Part shown: positions 16,776 through 26,914 of the stretch, piece after piece | Layout of the letters: every line of letters begins with the position of its first letter | How positions within the stretch are numbered: the stretch's first letter is position 1 | Assembly (NCBI GenBank): GCA_019113825.1 | Contig: DXGR01000041.1 | Location: 20,566 to 84,565, forward strand | Direction of reading: 5' to 3' | Source: Candidatus Stackebrandtia excrementipullorum | GTDB lineage: Bacteria; Actinomycetota; Actinomycetes; Mycobacteriales; Micromonosporaceae | DNA: 64,000 nt | The notes under the pieces: model-generated | Databases searched by the model: none | What the model was told of the DNA's origin: nothing | The model's input: only the letters and a program-made list of their open reading frames with translations | Position numbers and translations under genes: made by a program

Positions 16776-17722
16776 TTCGGTTTTTGGAACCGTGGTGGCT
16801 GCTGGCGATACTGCCCGTGTTGGCCCTGATCGGTCTGTACGTGCTCGTCCAGATGCGGGGGCGTTCTTATCCTGTTCGTTTCAGCAACATCGAGCTGTTG
16901 GCGAAGATAGCGGCCAAGGGCCCCGGCTGGCGGAAGCACCTGCCGGCGGCGGTTTTGTTGGCGGGCCTGTTGGTGATGTCGACGGGAATGGCCAGGCCGT
17001 CGGTCGACTCCCAGGAGCCGACCGAGCGGGCGACGATCGTCTTGGCGATGGACGTGTCCCTGTCGATGGAGTCGAAGGATGTGGCGCCGACTCGATTCGA
17101 GGCGATGAAGGAGGCGGCCACCGAATTCGTGGGGGAGCTGCCGGAGCAGTACAACGTGGGTTTGGTCGCATTCGCCAAAAGCGCCAACGTCGTGGTCTCC
17201 CCGACGAAGGACCGAAATCAGGTGAAGTCGGCGATCGCGGGGTTGTCGCTGGATCGGGCTACGGCGCTGGGCGAGGCGATATTCGCGTCGCTGCAGGCGA
17301 TCCAGTCTGTGCCGCCCGATGGTGTCTCCGAGTTGGCGCCGGCTCGGATTCTGTTGCTGTCGGACGGTTATCGCACCGCGGGCAGGTTGGTCGAGGACGG
17401 TGCCGAAGCGGCCAAGGCCGCCAACGTCCCGGTGTCCACGATTGCCTTCGGCACCGACGACGGAACCGTCGAGATCGAGGGGCAGCTGACGCCGGTTCCG
17501 GTCGACCGGGCGACGCTGTCGGATGTTGCCGAAGTGACCGACGGCAAGTACTACGAGGCCGCGTCGGTGGAGGAGCTTAAGGAGGTCTACTCCGATATGG
17601 GGTCCTCGATCGGACACCGCACGATCGCTGTGGAGATCGCCCAGTGGTTCATCGGGGTGGCGCTGCTACTGGCCTTCGCCGCCGTCGTTATGAGTCTCTT
17701 GTGGACATCTAGAGTTCCTTGA
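16772..17722 (+). CDS. VWA domain membrane protein of the MoxR cluster (BatA-like)
   Basis: A 316-residue protein with two N-terminal hydrophobic segments (about 8-27 and 57-73), a von Willebrand A domain and a C-terminal transmembrane helix (about 290-312). The metal-ion-dependent adhesion site is complete at the first position (D94-x-S96-x-S98) and a LLLSDGYRTAG segment provides the downstream acidic residue. The topology is that of BatA/BatB proteins. The start is a TTG at 16772 overlapping the previous TGA, preceded by GAGAGGA. Confidence 0.9.
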   Translation: MIRFLEPWWLLAILPVLALIGLYVLVQMRGRSYPVRFSNIELLAKIAAKGPGWRKHLPAAVLLAGLLVMSTGMARPSVDSQEPTERATIVLAMDVSLSMESKDVAPTRFEAMKEAATEFVGELPEQYNVGLVAFAKSANVVVSPTKDRNQVKSAIAGLSLDRATALGEAIFASLQAIQSVPPDGVSELAPARILLLSDGYRTAGRLVEDGAEAAKAANVPVSTIAFGTDDGTVEIEGQLTPVPVDRATLSDVAEVTDGKYYEAASVEELKEVYSDMGSSIGHRTIAVEIAQWFIGVALLLAFAAVVMSLLWTSRVP

Positions 17723-17795
17723 GTGCGATGTATGACCCTGGTTAGGGCCGTTGCGTCGCGCTGAGCGTACGATCTCAAGACGTCGTTGACCGTGA

Positions 17796-18518
<723 letters not shown>

Positions 18519-18578
18519 GCCTCGTGCGCGCCGAACGGCGGTCCGACCTGAATCACAACTGTACATTAAGGAGCGAAT

Positions 18579-19361
18579 GTGTCCGGCTTGCTGAAGGGTA
18601 AGCGCCTGCTGATCACCGGGTTGATCACCGAGCAGTCGTTGGCGTTCGGGGTGGCGAAACTGGCCCAGCAGGAGGGCGCCGAGGTCATCTTGACCGGATT
18701 CGGTCGGTTGTCGCTGGTCAAACGCGTCGCCGCGCGGTTGCCGCAGGAACCACCGATCATCGAACTCGACGTGACCGACAACGAGCAGCTGGACAATCTG
18801 GCTGACCAGGTGAGAGAACACGTCGACGGACTGGACGGGGTGCTCCACTCGATCGCGAACGCGCCGCAGTCGGCTTTGGGCGGCGGGTTCCTCACCGCGC
18901 CGTGGGAGGACGTCGCCAAGGCACTGCACGTGTCGACGTACTCGTTCAAGTCACTGGCGGTGGCGACGCTGCCGTTGCTGACGCCGGGGGCCGGAATCGT
19001 CGGCATGGACTTCGACGCCAAGCAGGCGTGGCCGGTGTACGACTGGATGGGCGTCGCGAAGGCGGGTCTGGAGTCGGTGACGCGCTACCTCGCTCGGGAC
19101 CTCGGCCCCAAGGGCATCAGGGTGAACCTGGTGGCCGCAGGGCCTCAGCGCACCATGGCCGCCAAGTCCATTCCGGGCTTCGGCCAGTTCGAGGAGGCCT
19201 GGCAGAAACAGGCCCCGCTAGGGTGGGATCTCACCGATACCACGGCGGTCGCCAAGGCCGCGGTCATGCTCATGTCGGACTGGTTCCCGGCAACCACGGG
19301 CGAGATCGTTCACGTGGACGGTGGCTTCCACGCGGTAGGCGTTCCGGTCGCCGACGCCTGA
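18579..19361 (+). CDS. inhA: Enoyl-[ACP] reductase (NADH), InhA/FabI type
   Basis: Reduces the trans-2-enoyl-ACP in the last step of each type II fatty-acid elongation round. The 260-residue protein follows InhA closely: the cofactor region is TGLITEQSLAFG, a SIANAPQ segment corresponds to the InhA SIGFMPQ segment at the NADH site, and Tyr154-x6-Lys161 in VYDWMGVAK matches InhA Tyr158/Lys165. The NLVAAGPQRT loop is also InhA-like. Second gene of the fabG-inhA pair; GTG at 18579 has AAGGAG. Mycolic acid synthesis should not be assumed from this, because non-mycolate actinobacteria also use this enzyme. Confidence 0.94.
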   Translation: MSGLLKGKRLLITGLITEQSLAFGVAKLAQQEGAEVILTGFGRLSLVKRVAARLPQEPPIIELDVTDNEQLDNLADQVREHVDGLDGVLHSIANAPQSALGGGFLTAPWEDVAKALHVSTYSFKSLAVATLPLLTPGAGIVGMDFDAKQAWPVYDWMGVAKAGLESVTRYLARDLGPKGIRVNLVAAGPQRTMAAKSIPGFGQFEEAWQKQAPLGWDLTDTTAVAKAAVMLMSDWFPATTGEIVHVDGGFHAVGVPVADA

Positions 19362-19422
19362 TGGACGTAAAGTACGCCCCGTTGGGAGACCAGGACAGGA
19401 TATTTCGGGACTCAATGACCTC

Positions 19423-20454
19423 ATGACCTACGACGCTTTGCTCATCCTCTCGTTCGGCGGACCGGAGGGCCCGTCGGATGTGCTCCCGTTTCTCCGCAAT
19501 GTCACTCGGGGACGTGGTGTCCCCGAGGAGCGGTTGGCGGAGGTCGCCGAGCACTATTACCACTTCGACGGCGTGTCTCCCATAAACCAGTGGTGTCGGT
19601 CGTTGATACAGGCTCTGCAGGCCGACTTCGCCGCCAACGGAGTCAACCTGCCGATTTACTGGGGCAACCGAAACTGGCCTCCCATGCTGGTCGACGCGGT
19701 GCAGCGGATGGCCGGTGACGGTGTCCAACGCGCCTTGGCGTTCACCACCAGCGCATACGGGTCGTACTCCTCCTGTCGGCAGTATCTGGAGGATCTGGCG
19801 GCGGCGCGCGCGGCGGTCGGGAGCAAAGCACCGGCCATCGACAAGATCAGGCACTTTTTCGACCACCCGGGTTTCGTGGAACCGTTCGCCGACCACCTGA
19901 AGAACGCCGTCGACGGCATACCGGCCGAATCGAAGGACAACGCGCGCGTCGTGTTCACGGCGCACTCGATTCCCACCACCATGAACGACGTATCCGCTCC
20001 CGAGGGCGCCCGTTACAGCGACCAGGTGGTGGAGACTGCGGGGCTGGTCATGGAGGCCGCCGGATGCAGCCTCCCGTATGACGTGGTGTGGCAGTCGAGA
20101 TCCGGTCCGGCGGAGGCGTCGTGGCTGGAACCCGACATCAACGACCATCTCAAGCAACTGGCCGTCGACGGGGTGTCCGCGGTGGTGGTCTCTCCGATCG
20201 GATTTGTCAGCGACCACCTGGAAGTTCTGTGGGACCTCGATATCGAGGCCAAGGAGACGGCGGTCGGACTGGGTATGCACTATCAGCGGGCGGGAACGCC
20301 CGGTCTGGACGCCCGCCTGGTCACGATGATTCGTGAGCTGGTTGCCGAACGTACCGACGGGGTGGCCGTCAAGCGGCTGGGCAAACTCCCGCTGTGGAAC
20401 CCGAACGACGACGGTTGTTGTCCGGCTCGTAAACCACCGGCCCCGGGGCGCTGA
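19423..20454 (+). CDS. hemH: Ferrochelatase (coproporphyrin ferrochelatase, CpfC type)
   Basis: Inserts ferrous iron into the porphyrin ring; in actinobacteria the substrate is coproporphyrin III. The 343-residue protein opens MTYDALLILSFGGPEGP, contains the catalytic His181 in FTAHSIP, and has Cys118 in SYSSC plus a CC pair near the C-terminus (DDGCCPA) that could ligate the [2Fe-2S] cluster known in some actinobacterial enzymes (inference). ATG at 19423 comes 61 bases after inhA; the order fabG-inhA-hemH is common in the phylum. Confidence 0.95.
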   Translation: MTYDALLILSFGGPEGPSDVLPFLRNVTRGRGVPEERLAEVAEHYYHFDGVSPINQWCRSLIQALQADFAANGVNLPIYWGNRNWPPMLVDAVQRMAGDGVQRALAFTTSAYGSYSSCRQYLEDLAAARAAVGSKAPAIDKIRHFFDHPGFVEPFADHLKNAVDGIPAESKDNARVVFTAHSIPTTMNDVSAPEGARYSDQVVETAGLVMEAAGCSLPYDVVWQSRSGPAEASWLEPDINDHLKQLAVDGVSAVVVSPIGFVSDHLEVLWDLDIEAKETAVGLGMHYQRAGTPGLDARLVTMIRELVAERTDGVAVKRLGKLPLWNPNDDGCCPARKPPAPGR

Positions 20455-20456
20455 CC

Positions 20457-21233
20457 GTGGAACGCATCCCTGCCCGCCCGTCGATCAGGTTGGTTCCCTG
20501 GTTGCGGGCGTGGCGGGCGGGGACGGTGTCTCTCGACGACGTTGTCGAGGTGATGTCGGCGGCGAGCCTGGCCGAGGTGGACCAGCACGTGGTCGATGCC
20601 GACGCCGACGTGGTGTTGCCTTGTTCGTTGCACGACGGCTTGGCCCCGTTGTCGCGGGTGGACGCCGATGAGATCCGTCTCGTGCTGCCCGTGCCGGGGG
20701 ATGTGCGCGGATTGCCGCGAAAGGGCGGTTTTACGGAGCAGGCCTTGGGCAGCGCCGAAGCGATACGGGCCGGCGATTTCGGGCTGGTGGCACGCTGGGA
20801 ACAGCATACGTCCGGATCAGGCGACACCTGGCACACGTTGACGTGGTGGCGTCATCGCCTCCCCGGGGGGCTCGTGGAGGTCGAAACCATGAGCGTCGGT
20901 GAGGCCGACATGGCGCTGACCGAGGCGTTGAGGGAGGCCACGCGTGCGCTTGATGCGTTGGACGTGGCGGCGTGGAACGGAAAGGCTGCGAACCAGAACG
21001 GGCTGCGTGACGTCACAGCACGTCAGCTGCCGGTTGGCTTCGATACCCGGGCGCGGCTGCTGTACGAACGCGCGGTGCTGTTGGACCATGCGTTGGAGCT
21101 GGCTCGCCAGGATGCGATGGGCGGAGCCGTCAGCGCCTTCGAGGCACAGGCGCGCCTTGAGGCATTGCGCCCGTTGGCGGCCGCCTGTAGGGCAGCGGTG
21201 GGAGCTGCTTGCCATGCTCGGATACGTTTGTAG
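20457..21233 (+). CDS. Conserved hypothetical protein downstream of hemH
   Basis: A 258-residue soluble protein with no motif I recognise. It begins with GTG two bases after the hemH stop, so it is almost certainly co-translated. Composition is mixed alpha/beta in the first half (LRAWRAGTVSLDDVVEVMSA) and strongly helical in the last 110 residues (RARLLYERAVLLDHALELARQ). It contains no membrane segment or signal peptide. Proteins in this position between hemH and the NfeD-SPFH pair are conserved in related actinobacteria, which suggests a housekeeping role. Confidence 0.75.
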   Translation: MERIPARPSIRLVPWLRAWRAGTVSLDDVVEVMSAASLAEVDQHVVDADADVVLPCSLHDGLAPLSRVDADEIRLVLPVPGDVRGLPRKGGFTEQALGSAEAIRAGDFGLVARWEQHTSGSGDTWHTLTWWRHRLPGGLVEVETMSVGEADMALTEALREATRALDALDVAAWNGKAANQNGLRDVTARQLPVGFDTRARLLYERAVLLDHALELARQDAMGGAVSAFEAQARLEALRPLAAACRAAVGAACHARIRL

Positions 21234-21293
21234 GCAGGCCGCACCGACCATCCGGCGTATGCGGAATCATTTAATTCATGACAGGCTAAATAA

Positions 21294-21728
21294 GTGGAGT
21301 GGACAATTTGGCTCGTGGTAGCCGTAGCGTTGGGGATCGCTGAACTTCTCAGCCTGACGTTTGTGCTGCTCATGGTTGCGGGTGGTGCGGCGGCGGCGGC
21401 CGTCGCCGCGGGTCTGGGAGCGCCCCTGGAGATTCAAGGCCTCGTTTTCGTGGCGGTCTCGACGTTGTCACTGATCCTGGTGCGCCCTGTCGCGAAGAAA
21501 TGGCGTGAAGGTCACGTCAACGCCGCCGACTCGATCGGCCTGGAGGCGCTGAAAGGCGGTCCCGCACTGGTGCTGGAACGCGTCGACAACCACGGCGGCC
21601 TGGTCAAAGTCGACGGCGATGTATGGACGGCCCGAGCCTTCGACGGTGATCAGGTGTTGGAACCGGGAGAAGAAGTGAACGTAGTGGAGATCCGCGGAGC
21701 GACCGCGTTGGTTTGGAGGCAGACATAA
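21294..21728 (+). CDS. NfeD family protein
   Basis: A 144-residue short-form NfeD protein: two or three hydrophobic segments in the first 65 residues (WLVVAVALGIAELLSL, VAGGAAAAAVAAGLG, GLVFVAVSTLSLILV) followed by the soluble OB-fold NfeD domain ending in VNVVEIRGATALVWRQ. NfeD proteins partner with SPFH/stomatin proteins in membrane microdomains, and the SPFH gene follows immediately with a one-base overlap (TAATG). GTG at 21294 lies in an AT-rich stretch with only a weak ribosome-binding site. Confidence 0.9.
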   Translation: MEWTIWLVVAVALGIAELLSLTFVLLMVAGGAAAAAVAAGLGAPLEIQGLVFVAVSTLSLILVRPVAKKWREGHVNAADSIGLEALKGGPALVLERVDNHGGLVKVDGDVWTARAFDGDQVLEPGEEVNVVEIRGATALVWRQT

Positions 21729-22936
21729 TGAACGATTCGGTTGCGCTGATTTTTCTGGCGCTGATCGGGCTGTTGGTGGTGATCGCGTTCTTCAAAATGG
21801 TTCGCATCGTCCCGCAGCAGCAGGAATTCATTGTGGAGCGTCTAGGTAAATACAACAAGACCTTGACGCCGGGTATGAACTTTCTGGTTCCGTTTCTGGA
21901 CTCGGTGCGCGGAAAAATCGACAAGCGTGAGCAGGTGGTGAGTTTCCCGCCGCAGCCGGTGATCACCTCCGACAACCTTGTGGTGTCGATCGACACCGTC
22001 ATCTACTACATGGTCACCGACTCGGTGCGCGCTACCTACGCGATCTCCAACTACCTGCAAGGTGTTGAGCAGCTGACCGTGACAACGCTGCGTAACGTCG
22101 TCGGTTCGATGGACCTGGAAACCGCTCTCACCAGCCGTGACACGATCAACAGCGCGCTGCGGGTGGTCCTGGACGAAGCCACCGGCAAATGGGGGATCAA
22201 GGTCACGCGAGTCGAGATCAAGGCCATCGACCCCCCGCCCAGCGTCCGCGACTCCATGGAGAAGCAGATGCGTGCCGAGCGTGACAAGCGTGCGGCGATT
22301 TTGACCGCCGAAGGTAGCCGTCAATCCCAGATCCTGCAGGCCGAGGGTGAGCAGGAGGCCGCGGTTCTACGGGCCAAGGGTGACCGACAGGCTCGCATCC
22401 TGCAGGCGGAGGGGCAGAGTAAGGCCATCGAGACGGTCTTCTCCTCGATTCACCGCTCGAACCCGGACGAAAAGCTGTTGGCCTACCAGTACTTGCAAAC
22501 CTTGCCTCAGATCGCCGCCGGCGCGTCCAACAAGGTGTGGGTGGTTCCGGCCGAACTCACACGTGCCCTGGACGCCTTTGGCAGCGCGATGGGGGGTATG
22601 GCCGGAAACCTGTCGTCGTCGGCTTCGAGCCCGGCCCCGGCCCCTGCGAGGGCCGAGGAGACCGCAGACGAGAAGGCTGACGACGACACCGATGCCACCG
22701 ACGTGGTCGACCAGACGACCGAAGACGACACCGACGTCGCCGAAACGAACCAGCTCGACGCGTCGCCGCACGTTTCACCGTCCGACTACACGGCTCAGCA
22801 GGCAGCTCAGCAGGTGTTGAACCAGCCGCCGGCCACCGGTTCGGCTCCGGTGCCGCCTCCGCCGCCGATCGGTGGTACGGCTCCGTTGCCGCCGCCCGCC
22901 GGGCCCGGTGCGCCGCCGCCTCCGCCACCGGTTTAG
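21728..22936 (+). CDS. SPFH/band 7 (stomatin-like) membrane protein with proline-rich tail
   Basis: A 402-residue slipin/stomatin-type protein. One N-terminal membrane helix (about 5-23) is followed by the SPFH domain from VPQQQEFIVERLGKY to about residue 185, then a long amphipathic helix rich in AEGxRQSQILQAEGEQ repeats that drives oligomerisation. From about residue 300 the tail is unusual: a Ser/Ala stretch, a run of Asp/Glu/Thr, then a Pro-rich end with several PPPPP tracts. ATG at 21728 is preceded by GGAGG. With NfeD it should form a membrane-microdomain scaffold; the tail could recruit partners (inference). Confidence 0.92.
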   Translation: MNDSVALIFLALIGLLVVIAFFKMVRIVPQQQEFIVERLGKYNKTLTPGMNFLVPFLDSVRGKIDKREQVVSFPPQPVITSDNLVVSIDTVIYYMVTDSVRATYAISNYLQGVEQLTVTTLRNVVGSMDLETALTSRDTINSALRVVLDEATGKWGIKVTRVEIKAIDPPPSVRDSMEKQMRAERDKRAAILTAEGSRQSQILQAEGEQEAAVLRAKGDRQARILQAEGQSKAIETVFSSIHRSNPDEKLLAYQYLQTLPQIAAGASNKVWVVPAELTRALDAFGSAMGGMAGNLSSSASSPAPAPARAEETADEKADDDTDATDVVDQTTEDDTDVAETNQLDASPHVSPSDYTAQQAAQQVLNQPPATGSAPVPPPPPIGGTAPLPPPAGPGAPPPPPPV

Positions 22937-22944
22937 TCATCCAC

Positions 22945-22976
22945 AACCCCGGAAACACCTTGGTGTTTCCGGGGTT
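22945..22976. terminator. Strong bidirectional terminator hairpin
   Basis: AACCCCGGAAACACC (22945-22959) pairs perfectly with GGTGTTTCCGGGGTT (22962-22976), 15 bp with a 2-nt gap. It lies between the convergent SPFH and histidine-kinase genes, and its last base is the last base of the kinase stop codon. No U-tract, as is usual in this phylum. Confidence 0.85.
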
Positions 22977-24409
22977 CATATTTGTTCGGGCCCGGGGGAA
23001 TCGCCGACCGGTGCCAGCGGCAACAGCACGCGCACGGTCGTGCCGACACCGTGGTTGCTGTGAAGTTCCACGGTGCCGTCGTGGCTCTCCACGATCGACC
23101 GGACGATGGACAAGCCCAAACCCGTGCCGCCGGTGTCACGGGATCGTGAATCGTCGGGTCGATAAAATCGGTCGAAGACTCGGTGCCGGTGCTCTGGAGC
23201 GATGCCCGGGCCGTTGTCCGACACCGACAGGACTGCGCGTCCGAGATGTTCCTCGGCGGTCACGTGAACCCGAGTGCCCGGTGGCGTGTGGTTTCGCGCG
23301 TTGGTCAACAGGTTGCCGATGACCTGCCGAAGTCGAGCGTCGTGGCCTTCGATGATCAGCGGGACGGCCGAGTGCACCGTGATGTCGCGTTCATTGTCGG
23401 ACGCGCGCGCGTCGTCGACCGCGTCGTACGCCAACTGACGCAGGTCAAGACGCCGCCGGGACGGATTTTTCTCTTGGTCCAAACGGGCCAGAAGCAGCAG
23501 ATCGTCGACCAAGGCCGCCATACGGTGGCTTTCGCCTCGGATCCGGCCCATTGCGCGGTCCAACGCCGGTCCGGGAGGCGTACCCCCCGATTCGTACAGT
23601 TCGGCGTAGCCGCTGATGGCCGCCAGAGGGGTCCGCAGTTCATGGGACGCATCGGCGACGAACCGGCGTAGTCGCACCTGTTGCGCGTCTCGTTGCGTAA
23701 TCGCATCGACGAGTTTGGACACCATGATGTTCAAGGCGGTCGCGAGTTTGTCGATCTCGGTGCGTTCACCGTGGGCGGGGAGTCGTCGGGAAAGGTCACC
23801 GTCGGCGACGGCCACCGCGGCGTCGATCATGTTCGTGACGGGCCTGAGCCCTCTGCGGGTCAGCCACCAGGCGATCGTGATACCCACGACCAGCACCACG
23901 GCGATCGTGATCACCATGACGGACATGAGGCGCTTCTGCACCGCATCGACCTCGACGAGCGGTATGGCCGCGATCATCGTCGTGGGTTTGGCCCGCAGGT
24001 CGGGTGCGAAAAGGGGACGAATGTCGCTGGCCAGGATCCGATATTGGACGTTGGAGACCGATGAGTCGACCGTAATGGGCTCGGGGGTGGGATCGGGCGC
24101 CCGCGACAAAGCAGGGAGCGGCAGCGGATCGTCGGAGTAGCCCGCAGGAACGGTGTGCAACAGTTCGCCGTCGGAGCCGAAGAACATGACCGCCACCGTC
24201 TGCGGCGCGGCCGGTTCGGCACTGTTGACGGCGGTTATCTCGTCGGTGGTGATGATACGACCGGCCTGGTGGACGAACTCGCCCAGCTGATTGTCGATGC
24301 GGCTGGTCATGACCTGGGTCACCCCACCGATGGCGACCGAACCGATGACGAAGGTGGCCACACACAACAGTGCCGCCATCGCCAGGATCAAACGGGTTTT
24401 GATCGCCAT
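22976..24409 (-). CDS. Membrane sensor histidine kinase (OmpR-partner type)
   Basis: A 477-residue kinase: TM1 (about 6-30), an extracytoplasmic sensor of about 130 residues rich in Pro and acidic residues, TM2 (161-184), HAMP, DHp domain with His256 in DASHELRTPLAAISGY, and the ATPase domain with N box NLLTNARNHT, G1 DNGPGIA and G2 GGTGLGLSIV. Its DHp and catalytic parts resemble the TcrS/MprB group of actinobacterial kinases. The stimulus cannot be read from the sequence. It is the second gene of a two-component operon and shares its terminator with the convergent SPFH gene. Confidence 0.93.
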   Translation of the reverse strand: MAIKTRLILAMAALLCVATFVIGSVAIGGVTQVMTSRIDNQLGEFVHQAGRIITTDEITAVNSAEPAAPQTVAVMFFGSDGELLHTVPAGYSDDPLPLPALSRAPDPTPEPITVDSSVSNVQYRILASDIRPLFAPDLRAKPTTMIAAIPLVEVDAVQKRLMSVMVITIAVVLVVGITIAWWLTRRGLRPVTNMIDAAVAVADGDLSRRLPAHGERTEIDKLATALNIMVSKLVDAITQRDAQQVRLRRFVADASHELRTPLAAISGYAELYESGGTPPGPALDRAMGRIRGESHRMAALVDDLLLLARLDQEKNPSRRRLDLRQLAYDAVDDARASDNERDITVHSAVPLIIEGHDARLRQVIGNLLTNARNHTPPGTRVHVTAEEHLGRAVLSVSDNGPGIAPEHRHRVFDRFYRPDDSRSRDTGGTGLGLSIVRSIVESHDGTVELHSNHGVGTTVRVLLPLAPVGDSPGPEQI

Positions 24410-24461
24410 GGTGGGGGTACGCTCCTCGTTTTCGGGCAGCCCGGTGTTGGCGTCGGTCGGC

Positions 24462-25262
24462 CTATGGCCGGGGCACGCGGAGGATGTACCCCACGCCCCG
24501 CACCGTGTGAATCAACGGCGGCTGGTGGATGTCGATCTTTCGACGAAGGTAGGAAATATACGTCTCGACTATCGAAGAATCCGCTTCCAGGTCGTACCCC
24601 CACACATGACGCAGCAGATCGGTACGCGACAGGACTTTGTTGCTGTTGGTGGCGAGATGGTGAAGAAGCCGAAATTCGGTGGGAGACAAATCGATAGGAG
24701 CGCTCCCGCGCCACACCTGACGCGATTCCATGTCGATGACGATGTCGGCCACGGCGATCGTGTTGGCGTGGGCGACCTTCCCGCCCAATGTGCGCCGCAG
24801 GACCGCCTCCACCCGTAGGCACAGTTCCTCCAGACGAAACGGTTTCGTCAGGTAGTCGTCGCCTCCGGCGCCGAAACCGTCCCGAAGGTCGGTGGGGGCG
24901 TCGCGTGCGGTCAAGAAGACGATCGGTACCTGGTGACCGGCCGCGCGCAGTCGCGCGGCGACCACGAAACCGTTGAAGTCGGGAAGGTTGACATCCAAAA
25001 CCACCAGGTCCGGGCGACTGCGGGTTACCGCGGCCATCGCCTCGGACCCCGAGCGTGCCACCTCGACCTCGTACCCGGCGAACTCGAGTGAATCCAGCAG
25101 CAGATCGGCCAACACGGGCTCGTCGTCGACGACAAGCAGCTTGACCGGTGAGCCGTCACCGCGGCGGGGGACGGATGTTCGTGCAGCTGTTGTCTTAGGC
25201 GTCTGGTGAGGGAGGGGATGCGGGAAAGCGGCACTCGCATCGCCCAGAGCGTGATCTGCCAT
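24462..25262 (-). CDS. OmpR/PhoB family response regulator
   Basis: A 266-residue regulator with an N-terminal extension of about 40 Pro/His/Thr-rich residues, a receiver domain (KLLVVDDEP, phosphoacceptor Asp90 in VVLDVNLP, then LTARDA and the Lys in DYLTKPF), and a winged-helix DNA-binding domain (LSPTEFRLLHHLATNSNKVLSR, VETYISYLRRKID, TVRGVGYIL). ATG at 25262 has AGGGTG before it; no start codon occurs close to the receiver, so the extension is probably real. It is 52 bases upstream of its kinase. Confidence 0.92.
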   Translation of the reverse strand: MADHALGDASAAFPHPLPHQTPKTTAARTSVPRRGDGSPVKLLVVDDEPVLADLLLDSLEFAGYEVEVARSGSEAMAAVTRSRPDLVVLDVNLPDFNGFVVAARLRAAGHQVPIVFLTARDAPTDLRDGFGAGGDDYLTKPFRLEELCLRVEAVLRRTLGGKVAHANTIAVADIVIDMESRQVWRGSAPIDLSPTEFRLLHHLATNSNKVLSRTDLLRHVWGYDLEADSSIVETYISYLRRKIDIHQPPLIHTVRGVGYILRVPRP

Positions 25263-25343
25263 CACCCTATTGTGGCGCACCGACTCTCGACGACAAGCGG
25301 GCGATCATGGGAGCAGCCCTTGTCGCCGGTGCTTATCAACCGT

Positions 25344-26075
25344 TCAGCCGATGTGTCGTGCGTTTTCCATGGCTGCGCGTCGCACCAGGTCGGACGTGTC
25401 ACTGTTGCGGCAGATCACCACCGATCCGCCCACCGCCAAGGGGACCAGAAGCCAGTCGAGGGGGCGTAGCCTCTCGCCGGAAAACATCACGCGGTCGGCC
25501 GGGCCGACGCCCAGTTCGCCGGCTCGGTCGGCTGCCAATTGCACCAGTCGGCGTTGCGTCACCGTCTCCCCCTGAGGCAAACCCACCAGCGCGAGTCCGT
25601 CTCCGCCGACACCGCCGGGGGGAGTGAAGTGATCGCCGTGTGCGCGTACCTCGGTCAGGAAGTCGTCGGCACCGGCGGCGTCGGCAGCGGTCGCCTCATC
25701 GCCTCGAAGGCCCATGGCCAACGGCGCCAACGACACTGCGTACCGCGATGGGGCGTCGACATCGTCGTCGAGACGGTCCACCGCGACAAATGCGACGTCG
25801 GTGGCCGCTTCTCCGTGGTCGACGGCCACGCCCGCGTGCCAGCAGGCGATCATGACCACCCCGGTGAGCCAATGCGGGGGCATCGCCACCGATGCGACGT
25901 CGCCCGGCTGACACCCCGCGTCGTCGACGAGCAGGTTCGCCGTCTTGGCGATCCAGTTGGCGAAGGTCGCGTATGAGAGTTCGGTGCACTCGCCGGTCGC
26001 GTCGTCGTAGTAGGTGATGAACGGGCGGGTCGCATCGATGTCGGCGGCACGTTCGAAAACAGTGGCGATGTCCAT
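25344..26075 (-). CDS. TIGR03089 family protein (AMP-ligase N-terminal-like)
   Basis: A 243-residue actinobacterial protein of the TIGR03089 family, which looks like the N-terminal half of an acyl-CoA synthetase or ANL-type ligase. It retains RPFITYYDDATGECTELSYATFANWIAKTANLL, typical of ANL N-termini, but lacks the AMP-binding P-loop (a YTSGTTG-like motif) and the C-terminal domain, so it should not be an active ligase. Function unknown. ATG at 26075 fits the family start. Confidence 0.8.
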   Translation of the reverse strand: MDIATVFERAADIDATRPFITYYDDATGECTELSYATFANWIAKTANLLVDDAGCQPGDVASVAMPPHWLTGVVMIACWHAGVAVDHGEAATDVAFVAVDRLDDDVDAPSRYAVSLAPLAMGLRGDEATAADAAGADDFLTEVRAHGDHFTPPGGVGGDGLALVGLPQGETVTQRRLVQLAADRAGELGVGPADRVMFSGERLRPLDWLLVPLAVGGSVVICRNSDTSDLVRRAAMENARHIG

Positions 26076-26176
26076 TCGGCGATTGTCGCCCAAGACGGAC
26101 CTTCCGTGGCATTCAGGTGGAGACCCGGTTCGTACCGTCGGTCGAATCCGGGCGAAAAAGCGGCACGGTCGACCTG

Positions 26177-26914
26177 CTAACGGCTGCGGCGGCGTAGTGT
26201 CAACGCGCTGAGCAGCAACGCCGCGATGGCGCAGCAGACCACGACGATCAGGTCACGCACCAGCGTTTCGGTCAATTCGGTGTGTGCCCCCACCTCCAGC
26301 AACGCCTCGACGGCGTACGTGAGAGGCAGCGTGTCGGCGACCCCCTGCAACCACCCGGCCATCTCCGTGCGCGGCCAGATCAAGCCGCACAACAGCACCT
26401 GCGGCAACACCACGGCCGGCATGAATTGCACGGCCTGGAATTCGCTGTGGGCGAACGCCGAGACCAACAGGCCCAGAGCCACCCCCAAAACGGCGTTGGC
26501 GACGGCTATGAGGACGACCAACCATTCGGAGCCCTTCGTGGTCACATCGAGCAACCCGTACAACACCGTAGTGGCCACGGCGGCCTGCAACGTGGCCGCC
26601 AGGCAGAACGCGATGGCGTAACCGGAGATCAGATCGATCTTGTGCACGGGAGTGGACAGGAGACGCTCCAGCGTTCCACCCGTGCGCTCACGCAGCATCG
26701 TGACGCTCGTGACCAAAAACATCGACACGAATGGAAACACGCCCACCATCACCAAGCCCACCCGGTTGAACGTTTCCGGATCGGAGTTCATGACGTAACG
26801 CAGCAGAATCAGCAGTGCCGTCGGCACTACGAGAATCAACGCGAGGGTGCGGCGGTCGTGGCGCAGTTGAGTGAGGACCCGAACCGCCGTCGCCGTGGTC
26901 ATGCGAAACGACAT
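26177..26914 (-). CDS. ABC-2 type exporter permease
   Basis: A 245-residue integral membrane protein of the ABC-2 (DrrB-like) family with six predicted hydrophobic segments, beginning after RVLTQLRHDRRTLALILVVPTALLILL. The ABC-2 conserved loop MLRERTGGTLERLLSTPV and the later GLIWPRTEMAGWLQGVADTLPLTYAVEAL segment are both present. ATG at 26914 shares one base with the ATPase stop codon, so translation depends on the ATPase frame. Likely exports a small hydrophobic compound or lipid; substrate unknown. Confidence 0.9.
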   Translation of the reverse strand: MSFRMTTATAVRVLTQLRHDRRTLALILVVPTALLILLRYVMNSDPETFNRVGLVMVGVFPFVSMFLVTSVTMLRERTGGTLERLLSTPVHKIDLISGYAIAFCLAATLQAAVATTVLYGLLDVTTKGSEWLVVLIAVANAVLGVALGLLVSAFAHSEFQAVQFMPAVVLPQVLLCGLIWPRTEMAGWLQGVADTLPLTYAVEALLEVGAHTELTETLVRDLIVVVCCAIAALLLSALTLRRRSR

